Below, one piece after another: positions 55,585 through 63,876 of a stretch of DNA of 64,000 nt. The position numbers were made by a program, and so were the translations under genes. The stretch's first letter is position 1. Each line of letters begins with the position of its first letter. The notes beneath the pieces are model-generated. The model made no database searches. It saw only the letters and a list, made by a program, of their open reading frames with translations, and had not been told where the DNA came from. This DNA comes from Pseudorhodobacter antarcticus (GTDB lineage Bacteria; Pseudomonadota; Alphaproteobacteria; Rhodobacterales; Rhodobacteraceae): NCBI RefSeq assembly GCF_900110135.1, contig NZ_FOCO01000003.1:96485-160484 (forward strand), in the 5' to 3' direction.

Positions 55585-58008
55585 ATGAAAAGTCATGTGC
55601 GCGTCGTTGTCATCGGGGGCGGCGTTGTTGGCTGTTCCGTGCTGTATCACCTGACCAAACTCGGCTGGTCCGATGTCATGTTGATTGAGCGGTCGGAGTT
55701 GACATCCGGCTCCACTTGGCATGCGGCGGGCGGGTTTCACACGCTGAACGGCGATACGAACATGGCGGCCCTGCAAGGCTATACCATTCGTTTGTATAAG
55801 GAGCTGGAGGCGATCACCGGCATGTCTTGCGGGTTGCACCATGTCGGCGGCATCACGCTGGCCGACAATACAGCGCGGTTTGAACAGCTGAAGGCAGAAC
55901 GCGCCAAGCACCGCTATATGGGCCTTGAAACCGAGATTTTGGGACCAGAGGAGATTGCCAAGCTGACCGATGGGATGGTCAATTTGGAAGGGATTATCGG
56001 CGCGCTTTATGACCCGTTGGATGGGCATCTTGACCCGTCGGGCACTACCCACGCCTATGCGAAAGCGGCGCGGATGGGGGGGGCGGAAATTGTGTTGCAC
56101 AACCGCGTTTTGTCGACCACCCAAACGCGGGATGGCTGGGAAGTGGTGACCGAAAAAGGCACCGTGACGTGCGAACATCTGGTCAACGCGGCGGGCCTTT
56201 GGGCGCGTGAAGTGGGGGCGATGGCGGGGGTTTATTTGCCGCTGTTGCCCATGGCGCATCAGTATTTGGTGACCGATGATATTCCCGAAATCATGGACAT
56301 CTTGAAATTGGGCCGCGAATTTCCGCATGTGATGGACCCCGGCGGTGAAAGCTATTTGCGCCAAGAGGGGCGTGGCCTGTGCATCGGGTTTTATGAAAAA
56401 CCCTGTGAGCCGTGGTCGATTGATGGCACGCCTTGGGGCTTTGGCCATGAGTTGCTGAACGAGAGTTTTGATAAGATTGAGGATTCTGTCAACTTCGCCT
56501 ATCGCCGTTTCCCGGTGCTTGAACGGTCTGGCGTCAAGCGGGTGATTCATGGCCCCTTCACCTTTGCCCCCGATGGCAACCCACTGATCGGTCCTGTGCC
56601 GGGTCTGCGAAATTATTGGTCGGCTTGCGCGGTTATGGCCGGCTTTTCGCAAGGCGGCGGGATGGGGCTTGCGCTGGCGCAATGGATGATTGAAGGCGAG
56701 GTGGAACGCGATCCCCGAGGCTTTGACGTGGCGCGTTTTGGCAATTGGACCACGCCCGGCTATACCGTGCCAAAGGTTATTGAGAACTATCAAATGCGGT
56801 TTTCGGTCGGCTACCCGAATGAAGAACGCCCCGCCGCCCGCCCGTTCCGCACCACACCGATGTATGACGTGTTCGACGGCATGGGGGCGGTCTGGGGCCA
56901 GCAATACGGGCTGGAGGTGGTCAACTATTTCGCCCTGCCCGGCGATGCGCGGTACGAAGACCCGACCTTCCGCCGTTCCAACGCATGGGAGGCGACGCAG
57001 CAAGAGGTGATGGCTGTGCGCAATGCCGTGGGCATCAACGAGGTGCAAAACTTTGGCAAATACCGCGTCACCGGGCCAAATGCCCGTGCGTGGCTGGACC
57101 GGATTATGGCCGGGTTAATCCCCAAACCGGGCCGGTTGTCGCTGACCCCCATGCTGGCCGCTTCGGGCAAGATCATCGGCGATTTCACCGTGTCCTGCCT
57201 GTCCGAGACCGAATTTCAACTGACCTCCAGCTATGGCGCGCAAGGTTGGCACAGCCGCTGGTTTGACCAAAACGCGATGGACGGTGTGACAGTTGAAAAC
57301 ATCTCCGACGCGCGATCAGGCTTTCAAATCGCGGGACCACATGCGCGCGAACTCTTGTCACGCGTCACCCGCGCCGATGTGTCGGCGGGCGCGTTCAAAT
57401 TCATGGATGTCAAACGCATGACCGTGGGCATGGCTGATTGCATCGTACAGCGCGTCAGCTACACCGCTGATATTGGCTATGAAATTTACTGCGACCACAT
57501 GTCAATGCGCCACCTGTGGACGGTGCTAAACGCAGCCGGCGCCGATCTTGGCCTGCGCCCTTTCGGCATGCGCGCGATGATGAGCCTGCGTTTGGACAAA
57601 TTTTTCGGCTCTTGGGGCCGCGAATACAGCCCCGATTATACGCCGGGCGAAACCGGCCTTGACCGCTTTATCCGCTGGAACAAACCCAGTGATTGGATTG
57701 GCAAAGCGCCCGCGTCTGCCGAAAAATCCGCCGGGTCCAAACGCACCCTTTGCGCCTTTATCGTGGATGCAAACAGCGCGGATGTGGTCGCATGGGAACC
57801 CGTCTGGATTGATGGGTCGGTCCAAGGATACTGCACCAGCGGCGGCTATTCACACTATACCGGGCAATCGGTCGCGCTGGCCTTGATCCCAACGGCGCAA
57901 GCGGTTGAAGGCTTGATGGTAGAGATCGAAATCCTTGGCGAAATGCGCCCTGCCCGGTTGGTGACAACGCCGCTGTTTGACGCAGATGGCGCGCGGATGC
58001 GGGGGTAA
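55585..58008 (+). CDS. Dimethylglycine dehydrogenase-like FAD/folate enzyme
   Basis: An 807-residue enzyme of the DMGDH/sarcosine dehydrogenase family. The FAD motif VVIGGGVVGCSVLYH is at 8-22, and SGSTWHAAG (41-49) contains the His that is covalently linked to FAD in DMGDH. A central FAO_M domain (about 370-425) precedes GcvT N- and C-terminal domains that bind tetrahydrofolate. It demethylates dimethylglycine or a related N-methyl compound to give methylene-THF. AGGGGA supports ATG 55585; an in-frame codon at 55561 adds eight residues. Substrate is inferred. Confidence 0.88.
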   Translation: MKSHVRVVVIGGGVVGCSVLYHLTKLGWSDVMLIERSELTSGSTWHAAGGFHTLNGDTNMAALQGYTIRLYKELEAITGMSCGLHHVGGITLADNTARFEQLKAERAKHRYMGLETEILGPEEIAKLTDGMVNLEGIIGALYDPLDGHLDPSGTTHAYAKAARMGGAEIVLHNRVLSTTQTRDGWEVVTEKGTVTCEHLVNAAGLWAREVGAMAGVYLPLLPMAHQYLVTDDIPEIMDILKLGREFPHVMDPGGESYLRQEGRGLCIGFYEKPCEPWSIDGTPWGFGHELLNESFDKIEDSVNFAYRRFPVLERSGVKRVIHGPFTFAPDGNPLIGPVPGLRNYWSACAVMAGFSQGGGMGLALAQWMIEGEVERDPRGFDVARFGNWTTPGYTVPKVIENYQMRFSVGYPNEERPAARPFRTTPMYDVFDGMGAVWGQQYGLEVVNYFALPGDARYEDPTFRRSNAWEATQQEVMAVRNAVGINEVQNFGKYRVTGPNARAWLDRIMAGLIPKPGRLSLTPMLAASGKIIGDFTVSCLSETEFQLTSSYGAQGWHSRWFDQNAMDGVTVENISDARSGFQIAGPHARELLSRVTRADVSAGAFKFMDVKRMTVGMADCIVQRVSYTADIGYEIYCDHMSMRHLWTVLNAAGADLGLRPFGMRAMMSLRLDKFFGSWGREYSPDYTPGETGLDRFIRWNKPSDWIGKAPASAEKSAGSKRTLCAFIVDANSADVVAWEPVWIDGSVQGYCTSGGYSHYTGQSVALALIPTAQAVEGLMVEIEILGEMRPARLVTTPLFDADGARMRG

Positions 58009-58027
58009 ACCGCGGGGCATAAAACCA

Positions 58028-58077
58028 AGGGGGGCGCTGCCCCCCTCACCCCCGAGGTATTTTTACCAAGATGAATT
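58028..58077 (+). repeat. Hairpin-plus-tail intergenic repeat, copy 5
   Basis: GGGGGGC (58029-58035) pairs with GCCCCCC (58039-58045) around GCT. The tail AGGTATTTTTACCAAGATGA is at 58055-58074. It follows the DMGDH-like gene in the same orientation. Confidence 0.75.
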
Positions 58078-58084
58078 AAACGCC

Positions 58085-58108
58085 CATTCGTCTTGGCCTA
58101 AATACCTC
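58085..58108 (-). repeat. Inverted copy of the repeat tail
   Basis: ATTCGTCTTGGCCTAAATAC followed by CTC is the reverse complement of a tail variant. It lies 12 bases beyond the dctD-like stop, in the orientation of that gene, and faces copy 5. No G-rich hairpin accompanies it. Confidence 0.65.
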
Positions 58109-58119
58109 CTGTCTTGCCT

Positions 58120-59448
58120 TTAAGTGTAATCTGATCGGCTGAGGGAATATTTCGCCATCTTTTCATTCAACGTCCGGCGCGGCAAACACAATTCATCCAT
58201 CACCGCAACGATGCTGCCTTTGTGCCGGCGCATCGTGTTGTCGATCAGCATCCGCTCAAACGCTTCAACGTAGTCTTTCAACGGCTTGCCTTCGGTGGTC
58301 AGCGCTGGCCCCGCCGCCTCGTTATCGGCCATCAACAATGATGCAATCGACCCCGACCCGCGCCTGTTTTGCAGCACCGCACGTTCGGCAATATTCACCA
58401 ATTGGCGCACATTGCCGGGCCACGGCGCTTGCAGCAGTTGGGCGGCCTCTTGGGCGGCCACTTGCGGGGCGTCACACCCATATTCTTCGGCAAATTGTTC
58501 GGACAACCGGGTGAACAGGGTCAAAATATCCTCACCCCGCGCGCGCAGTGGCGGGCACAGAATGGTCAGCGCGCCAAGCCGGTAAAACAGATCCGGGCGC
58601 AAAATATCTTCCAGTGTTTTGTCGGGTGCGTGTTCGTTCACAATCGCGATCACCCGCGTTTCGGGCGGGCTGCTTTGGTCGTTGATCAAGGTCAGCAACC
58701 GCGATTGCAACCCGTGGCTTAGGCTTTCAATATCCTCCAAACACAAGGTCCCGCCGCGCGTTTCCTCCACCAAAGGCACCGCGCCATCTTCCATCGGGCC
58801 AAACAGTTTCGCCGCCAACTGATCCTCGGACCACGCCGCACAAGAAATGGAGACGAATTTTTTCGACGCCCGTGGCCCCACCGCATGCAGCGCATGCGCG
58901 ACCAGCGTTTTGCCCGTCCCCGTTTCGCCGTCAATCAACACATGACCGTCGGCTTGGCCCAGATCGAGGATATCTTCGCGCAGCCGTTCCATTTCCGCCG
59001 ACGTACCGATCAGCTTTTTCATCAGCATCGACCCATCCGACAACTCGCGGCGCAGCGCGCGACTGTCCAGCGTCATCCGGCGGTTTTGCGTGGCTTTCTT
59101 GGTCAATTCCGTCATGCGGTCAGGGTTGAATGGCTTTTCCAGAAAATCGAACGCGCCCACGCGCATTGCCTCTACGGCCATCGGCACATCGCCGTGGCCG
59201 GTGATCATGATCACGGGCAAACCGCTATCAAGGCTCATCAAGCGTTTCAAAAACGCCATCCCGTCCATGCCCGGCATCTTGATATCGGATACCACAACGC
59301 CCGGATAATCGGCGCCAATTTTCTTCAGCGCCTCCTCGGCCGAGCTATAGGTTTCGGTTTCAAACCCCGACAGGGCCAGCCACTGGCTGATCGATTGCCG
59401 CATGTCGGCTTCGTCATCGACAATCGCGACCTTCATTGCACGCGCCAT
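58120..59448 (-). CDS. DctD-like response regulator lacking the GAFTGA loop
   Basis: A 442-residue NtrC-family protein. The receiver domain (5-125) has the phospho-acceptor Asp55 in VVVSDIKMPGMDG. The AAA+ domain has intact Walker A GETGTGKT (174-181), but KLFGPMEDGAVPLVEE (214-229) replaces the usual ELFGHEAGAFTGA, so the sigma-54-contact loop is gone. Walker B reads LCLEDIE rather than LFLDEIE. Arg residues in LRPDLFYRLG and a C-terminal Fis-type HTH (about 400-440) remain. It may therefore act without sigma-54. It lies three bases after its sensor kinase. ATG 59436 is an alternative start. Confidence 0.88.
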   Translation of the reverse strand: MARAMKVAIVDDEADMRQSISQWLALSGFETETYSSAEEALKKIGADYPGVVVSDIKMPGMDGMAFLKRLMSLDSGLPVIMITGHGDVPMAVEAMRVGAFDFLEKPFNPDRMTELTKKATQNRRMTLDSRALRRELSDGSMLMKKLIGTSAEMERLREDILDLGQADGHVLIDGETGTGKTLVAHALHAVGPRASKKFVSISCAAWSEDQLAAKLFGPMEDGAVPLVEETRGGTLCLEDIESLSHGLQSRLLTLINDQSSPPETRVIAIVNEHAPDKTLEDILRPDLFYRLGALTILCPPLRARGEDILTLFTRLSEQFAEEYGCDAPQVAAQEAAQLLQAPWPGNVRQLVNIAERAVLQNRRGSGSIASLLMADNEAAGPALTTEGKPLKDYVEAFERMLIDNTMRRHKGSIVAVMDELCLPRRTLNEKMAKYSLSRSDYT

Positions 59449-59451
59449 ATT

Positions 59452-61230
59452 CTACTCCGCTGCTGCCAGTTCTGTGCCCAATATCGGAAGCTGCACCTCA
59501 AATACAGCCCCGCCGCCCTCACCATTGCGTGCGATCAACCGCCCGCCCAAATCGGTGACAATCCCCGATGAAATCGCAAGGCCCAGCCCCACGCCCTCGC
59601 CTGGTTTTTTCGTCGTGTAAAACGGCTCGAACATGCTGCCCAATTCGCCAATCCCGTGGCCATTGTCGCGCACCGTCAAATGCACCGAATGGTCCACCGC
59701 AATGGCCAGATCAATGCGCGGGTCTTTGGTCTCTTTGGTCGCGTCCAAGGCATTGCGCAACAGGTTGATAATCACCTGTTCCAGCCGCAAACGGTCCGCC
59801 ATAATCATCACCGGCGTGCGCGGCAGGTTGCGCGTGATCTGCACCACGCGGGTTTTCAGCTGCGGCTCCATCATCGACAGCGCCGATGACAAACACGCGC
59901 GCACATCCACAGGCTCAAACGCCTCGCCGCCCTTGCGCGCATAGGATTTCAGCTGCCGGGTGATCGCGCCCATGCGTTCGATCAAATCGTCGATGCGCTG
60001 GAATGAAGACAGCGCCTCCTCCGGCCGGTGCCGCGTCAACAACAGCCGCGCCCCCGCCAAATAGGTTTTCATCGCGGCCAGTGGTTGGTTCAACTCATGG
60101 CTCACCGCCGCCGACATTTCCCCCAATGCCGCCAGTTTCGACGATTGCGCCAGCGTCAATTCCGCCACCGCCAAATCCTTTTGCACCTTCTCACGCTGCG
60201 CAATTTCGCGCTTCAACCGCGCGTTAAGCAACCGCAACTCCGCACTTTCGCGCTGAAAACTGGCGCTTTGCGACCAAGCCCTGCGTGACAACACATAAAA
60301 CGTCAGCGCCAGCAAAATCGCAAAGCCCATGATTTCCAGCGCCAAAACCCCGTTCACCCGTTCGCGCACAGAATCGTAAGCGGTAAAGGTCTGGATGCGC
60401 CAACCGCGAAACGGCACCCGCGCCTCGGTTTTCATCACCGCAGTGCCGCGCAAATACGCATCAGGGCGGTTGGCGGCCCAATCGGTCGTGGCGCGCAATG
60501 CCCGTTCAATCGCGGACGGTGCATCTTGGGCGGCCAACGCGTCCGCCATCAACAGCCCGCGCCAGCGCGGTTCCGTCGCCAAAATCACCCGGCCTTCGCT
60601 GTCGGTCACCAAAACCGCATCGGTCAACCCGGCCCAAGCGCGTTCGTATTTCATCAAATCCACCGCGACCACGATGATACCGATCATCCGGTTGTCGGCC
60701 AAAACCGCACGGGAATAGGTGAAATCATTGCCGCCGGTTTGCCGCGGTTGCGCAGAAAAAACCGTATCCTTGGTGCGCTGCGCATCGACAAAATAGGCCG
60801 CGCTGCGGTGCAATGACCCCAGCAGGTTCCGGTTGGTCGCCCCCACCGCACGCCCGTCCTTGTCCAACAGCAAAATCGACGCCGCCCCGATTTCCGCTTG
60901 AAACGAAATCAGCCGCGCCGATGTGCTGGAAAACTGTGCCTCGCTCAGCGCGCGGATCAACTCTGGGTCGCGTGCCAACAGCAACGGCACCACCGAATTG
61001 CGCTGCAATTCCGAAATCAGGTTGCCGGTATACAGCGCCAATCGCACCTCGGCCCGGTTGCGGGTCGCATCGGTAAACCGTTCAGTCAGCCAATAATTGG
61101 TCACCAAAACCACCGCGACAGCCATCGCAAACAGCCCCGCAATTAGCGCGCGCATCGCCCAAGACAGGCGGCTTGACTTCAGCACGGGCATTGTGGCCTC
61201 AATTTTGGGCTGGGATGGCACATTATTCAT
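59452..61230 (-). CDS. DctB-like sensor histidine kinase
   Basis: A 592-residue kinase. Membrane segments at about 27-46 and 297-315 frame a periplasmic double-Cache/PAS-like sensor (50-290, RNRAEVRLALYTGNLISELQ; WRIQTFTAYDSVRERV). A cytoplasmic coiled coil leads to the HisKA H box (His378 in AAVSHELNQPLAAMK), then N box NLLRNALDA, G1 DNGHGIG, G2 GVGLGLAIS. DctB proteins sense C4-dicarboxylates; no dctPQM or dctA gene is in the window. ATG 61230 follows a short unstructured leader. Confidence 0.9.
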   Translation of the reverse strand: MNNVPSQPKIEATMPVLKSSRLSWAMRALIAGLFAMAVAVVLVTNYWLTERFTDATRNRAEVRLALYTGNLISELQRNSVVPLLLARDPELIRALSEAQFSSTSARLISFQAEIGAASILLLDKDGRAVGATNRNLLGSLHRSAAYFVDAQRTKDTVFSAQPRQTGGNDFTYSRAVLADNRMIGIIVVAVDLMKYERAWAGLTDAVLVTDSEGRVILATEPRWRGLLMADALAAQDAPSAIERALRATTDWAANRPDAYLRGTAVMKTEARVPFRGWRIQTFTAYDSVRERVNGVLALEIMGFAILLALTFYVLSRRAWSQSASFQRESAELRLLNARLKREIAQREKVQKDLAVAELTLAQSSKLAALGEMSAAVSHELNQPLAAMKTYLAGARLLLTRHRPEEALSSFQRIDDLIERMGAITRQLKSYARKGGEAFEPVDVRACLSSALSMMEPQLKTRVVQITRNLPRTPVMIMADRLRLEQVIINLLRNALDATKETKDPRIDLAIAVDHSVHLTVRDNGHGIGELGSMFEPFYTTKKPGEGVGLGLAISSGIVTDLGGRLIARNGEGGGAVFEVQLPILGTELAAAE

Positions 61231-61276
61231 GCACCAAGATTACGGCGCGGCGCGCATGACCTCAAGCGCGCAAAGA

Positions 61277-61945
61277 TCAGGCAAGCGCCAAAGCGCCCAT
61301 GACCGCGCCAAACAGCGCCGCCCCATCCGCCCCACCATGCGCAGGCTCCGCCGCGCGTTCCGGGTGCGGCATCATCCCCAGCACCCGGCGATTGTCCGAC
61401 AAAATCCCCGCAATGGACCCCATCGACCCATTCGGATTTGCACTATAGGTAAAGGCGATACGGTCCTCGCCCTGCAACCGCGCCAAAACATCCGCATCAG
61501 CCGTGTAATTGCCATCATGATGGGCCACAGGAATCATCACCCGCTGACCGCGCACATAAGCGCTGGTGAACACGCTATCGCTGGTGGCCACCTGCAATTT
61601 CACCGTTTTGCAGATAAATTTCAGCCCAGCATTGCGCATCAACGCGCCCGGCAACAGCCCCATTTCGGTCAACACCTGGAACCCGTTGCAAATCCCCAGC
61701 ACATATCCGCCCCGCGCCGCATGGGCCCGCACCGCCGCGCCAATCGGGCTTTGTGCTGCAATCGCCCCGCAGCGCAGATAATCACCAAACGAAAACCCGC
61801 CGGGCACCGCGACCACATCAACGCCCTCTGGCAGCGCCGTGTCTTTGTGCCAAACCCGGTGAACATCCGCCCCAGCATGCGCAAAGGCCACGGCAAGATC
61901 ACGGTCGCAATTGGAACCGGGAAACGTAATGACAGCAGCTTTCAT
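61277..61945 (-). CDS. purQ: Phosphoribosylformylglycinamidine synthase subunit I
   Basis: A 222-residue glutaminase subunit of FGAM synthase. [14 protein letters not shown] opens the protein, the nucleophile Cys86 is in LGICNGFQ, and MPHPERA holds the catalytic His. Supplies ammonia to PurL in purine synthesis. purS and purL are not adjacent. ATG 61945 is chosen over an in-frame codon at 61981. Ends 46 bases upstream of dctB. Confidence 0.96.
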   Translation of the reverse strand: MKAAVITFPGSNCDRDLAVAFAHAGADVHRVWHKDTALPEGVDVVAVPGGFSFGDYLRCGAIAAQSPIGAAVRAHAARGGYVLGICNGFQVLTEMGLLPGALMRNAGLKFICKTVKLQVATSDSVFTSAYVRGQRVMIPVAHHDGNYTADADVLARLQGEDRIAFTYSANPNGSMGSIAGILSDNRRVLGMMPHPERAAEPAHGGADGAALFGAVMGALALA

Positions 61946-62125
61946 GGGCGGCCCCTCTGGCAAAGGATATCCGCATCCCATAGCCCATCACCGCCGCTGG
62001 TTCCAGCCCTTGCGCCCGCATTTTGGCCCAATTCCACCGATTTGGCACGCCCACGCCCTCTTGTTAACACAATCGAAAGGGAGACCTGCCATAACAACGA
62101 CCCCAAGGATGCAGCGCAAGGGACC

Positions 62126-62263
62126 ATGATGGACTACTTAACTACATTTCAACTCCTGTTCCTGTTGACCTGCGCTGGCGTCACAGGCTTTTTGCTGCTG
62201 AACGCCCTGTTGGATGTGTACGGCCCTAAATCTTTTCGTACGGATCGCCTCCAGCCAAAGTAG
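62126..62263 (+). CDS. Possible small single-span membrane protein
   Basis: A 45-codon reading frame from ATG 62126 (or 44 from ATG 62129). FQLLFLLTCAGVTGFLLLNA forms one membrane segment, followed by VYGPKSFRTDRLQPK, a positively charged tail. AAGGGA lies at 62118-62123. Divergent from purQ. I do not recognise a family; the hydrophobic helix, the Shine-Dalgarno and the positive-inside tail are the support. Confidence 0.4.
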   Translation: MMDYLTTFQLLFLLTCAGVTGFLLLNALLDVYGPKSFRTDRLQPK

Positions 62264-62449
62264 CGCACCTGCCCCCGATCATAGCGCGCGCCGCATTACC
62301 ATCTGGTTAATAAAACCACCCGCGTCGGGTCATAAAACATCAAATGCACGCCTTTTTCCGCGCGCCCGCCCCCCACACTATCGCTTTCTTGAATATCTGC
62401 GCCAATCCCCCTATGTTTCCCAAACAATCATCCAACGAAAGCCGCACCA

Positions 62450-62824
62450 ATGTCCTTTGCCGCCCTGCGCCGCCCCGCCCGCGATGCGACCCCCGCGATC
62501 GACTGCGCATCGGTCCCGGCCGAGGATTTGGTGAAACAGGCCGAAAACGCGTCCAATTTCCTCAAGGCCCTCTCGCATGAAGGGCGGTTAATGATTCTGT
62601 GCCACCTCACCTCGGGCGAAAAATCGGTGACCGAACTTGAAACCCTGCTGGGCAGCCGTCAGGCTGCGGTCAGCCAGCAACTCGCCCGCCTGCGGCTGGA
62701 AGGGTTGGTGTCGTGCCGCCGCGATGGCAAGGCGATCTATTACGCCCTGTCCGACCCGCGCGCGCAACGCATGATGGGCCTGATCCATGAAATGTTTTGC
62801 GGCGATCTGCCCAACACCCAATAG
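62450..62824 (+). CDS. ArsR-family repressor with SqrR/BigR-like cysteines
   Basis: A 124-residue winged-helix repressor. LKALSHEGRLMILCHL (38-53) and SRQAAVSQQLARLRLEGLVS (69-88) are ArsR core helices. Cys19, Cys51 and Cys117 are spaced exactly like Cys9, Cys41 and Cys107 of Rhodobacter capsulatus SqrR as I recall them; the second and third are the reactive persulfide-sensing pair. No metal-binding CxC motif is visible. Sulfide or persulfide sensing is therefore likely, with target genes elsewhere. Confidence 0.8.
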   Translation: MSFAALRRPARDATPAIDCASVPAEDLVKQAENASNFLKALSHEGRLMILCHLTSGEKSVTELETLLGSRQAAVSQQLARLRLEGLVSCRRDGKAIYYALSDPRAQRMMGLIHEMFCGDLPNTQ

Positions 62825-62853
62825 GCCACGCAGCGCTTTGGGCGGCCTCTTTT
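62823..62853 (+). terminator. Probable terminator of the ArsR gene
   Basis: AGGCC (62823-62827) pairs with GGCCT (62844-62848), followed by CTTTT. It overlaps the stop codon and has a large loop, so moderate confidence. Confidence 0.55.
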
Positions 62854-62859
62854 AACACA

Positions 62860-63257
62860 ACACGAAAGCCACGCCAAAATTCTTAAACACCTTGGGTTTT
62901 GAACAGGGTTTATTGCCGCAAAGATAAGCCCCATTTTAACCTTTGCCAAAACAGTGATATAAAAATACCCATATTATCGCGAATATTCAGGCCAAACTTA
63001 TCGCAACCGAATTTCCGCGCAATCTTCCCCACGTTTCAACGTCACATTCTTCCACCTGCACATCCAGTCTGGCGGATGCTGGCCTATTGGGCGACCACCC
63101 ACGCCGCAGCCCACATAAGGCAGCCAGATTAAACCGATGTTTTAAAACGCACCCGTCGCAGGCAATTGACAAGATGCCCAAGAAAAGTTCAGATCACGGA
63201 ACCACAATCGACTGTCATTGACCGCCGCTTGGTTGTTTCCCAGTGTTTTGAGTGTAC
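62860..63257. other. Gene-free stretch before the IS5 remnant
   Basis: About 400 bases, AT-richer than the neighbours. Short open frames on both strands (for example 62899-63132 on plus and 62987-63181 on minus) show no recognisable domain or good Shine-Dalgarno. I see no RNA gene, and no clear repeat. Confidence 0.5.
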
Positions 63258-63314
63258 GAGGGCGTTGTTGCACAACTCACGCCTGAGGCATGACCTCCCC
63301 TTTCCCCGCTGACG

Positions 63315-63664
63315 TCAGGCCACGCGAATGATTTCGGCTGTGCCGAGGGCGTTGAAGCGGTTGATGAGGGCGATGCGGATCTGGATTTCGGCGGTCTGGC
63401 TGTCGGGGTGCCTTGCGGCGATGCGCTCGCCGAAGGCTTTGAGGCACCGCATCCGTTGCCCGGCAATGGTTTGCTTGCAAACCATGAAAGGGTTCGCCTC
63501 GATCCGGCTTCGTGCATGGTATCCAGTCCAGCGCTTCCAGAATGCCCGGCCGTAGTGCCGGGTGGCGCGCAGGGTTTCGTGTCGGACGATCGCGGCGGGG
63601 CAGTCCTCTTTCCACGGTCGCCCATTCTTGCGGATGGGGATGATCGCGGTGGCCTTCCGGTCGG
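63315..63664 (-). pseudogene. IS5 family transposase, C-terminal fragment
   Basis: Encodes DRKATAIIPIRKNGRPWKED ... TRHYGRAFWKRWTGYHARSR ... AFGERIAARHPDSQTAEIQI and ends in GTAEIIRVA, the C-terminal DDE region of IS5-group transposases. The N-terminal part is missing upstream of about 63664. Between RSRIEA and MRCLKAFGE there is an extra NPFMVCKQTIAGQR compared with relatives I recall; it contains the perfect palindrome at 63466-63485. An inactive fragment. Confidence 0.75.
63466..63485. repeat. Perfect 9-bp palindrome inside the IS5 remnant
   Basis: ATGGTTTGC, TT, GCAAACCAT. It lies in the apparent in-frame insertion of the transposase fragment. Confidence 0.7.
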
Positions 63665-63684
63665 TCCCTCTTGTCTTATGGTTT

Positions 63685-63850
63685 GGCCAGTTCCTTTGCG
63701 AAGCTGGAACAGCTGCCCGGCACGGCATTTATGCCGGGCAGCGGCGGAGGTCGGACAGTTCCCCTCTTGGTCAAGGTGGACCGGGCACGAGTATGGTCGC
63801 CTCCGTCTTTTCTTACGACCTGAACGGATACGTGGGCTTCGGGCCCGCAT
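63685..63850 (+). ncRNA. Candidate IS110 bridge RNA
   Basis: Structured leader of the IS110-like element. An 11-bp perfect hairpin GCTGCCCGGCA / TGCCGGGCAGC (63712-63742, nine-base loop) is followed by a larger stem CGGAGG (63745-63750) with CCTCCG (63800-63805) enclosing GGTC/GACC, and by a hairpin GTGGGC / GCCCGC (63832-63848). IS110 elements encode a bridge RNA with two specificity loops in the non-coding end ahead of the transposase. Position and structure fit; strand, ends and loops are inferred. Confidence 0.3.
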
Positions 63851-63876
63851 GGCAAGACAAGGTTAGGAAAAGACAG

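Larger units (their letters stand above)
63258..63664 (-). mobile_element. 3' remnant of an IS5-family insertion sequence
   Basis: The left edge GAGGGCGTTGTTGCACAACT (63258-63277) resembles an IS5-family terminus. From there to about 63664 the minus strand encodes the end of an IS5 transposase. The element is truncated at about 63664, where the sequence changes to the IS110-like leader. The other half is not in the window. Confidence 0.72.

Noticed and set aside
55558..57048. Long open frame on the minus strand (about 495 codons)
   Set aside because: Lies entirely within the DMGDH-like gene on the opposite strand and has shadow-like composition.
62899..63181. Two short open frames in the gap before the IS5 remnant
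   Set aside because: No recognisable domain, start signal or coding bias; probably chance.
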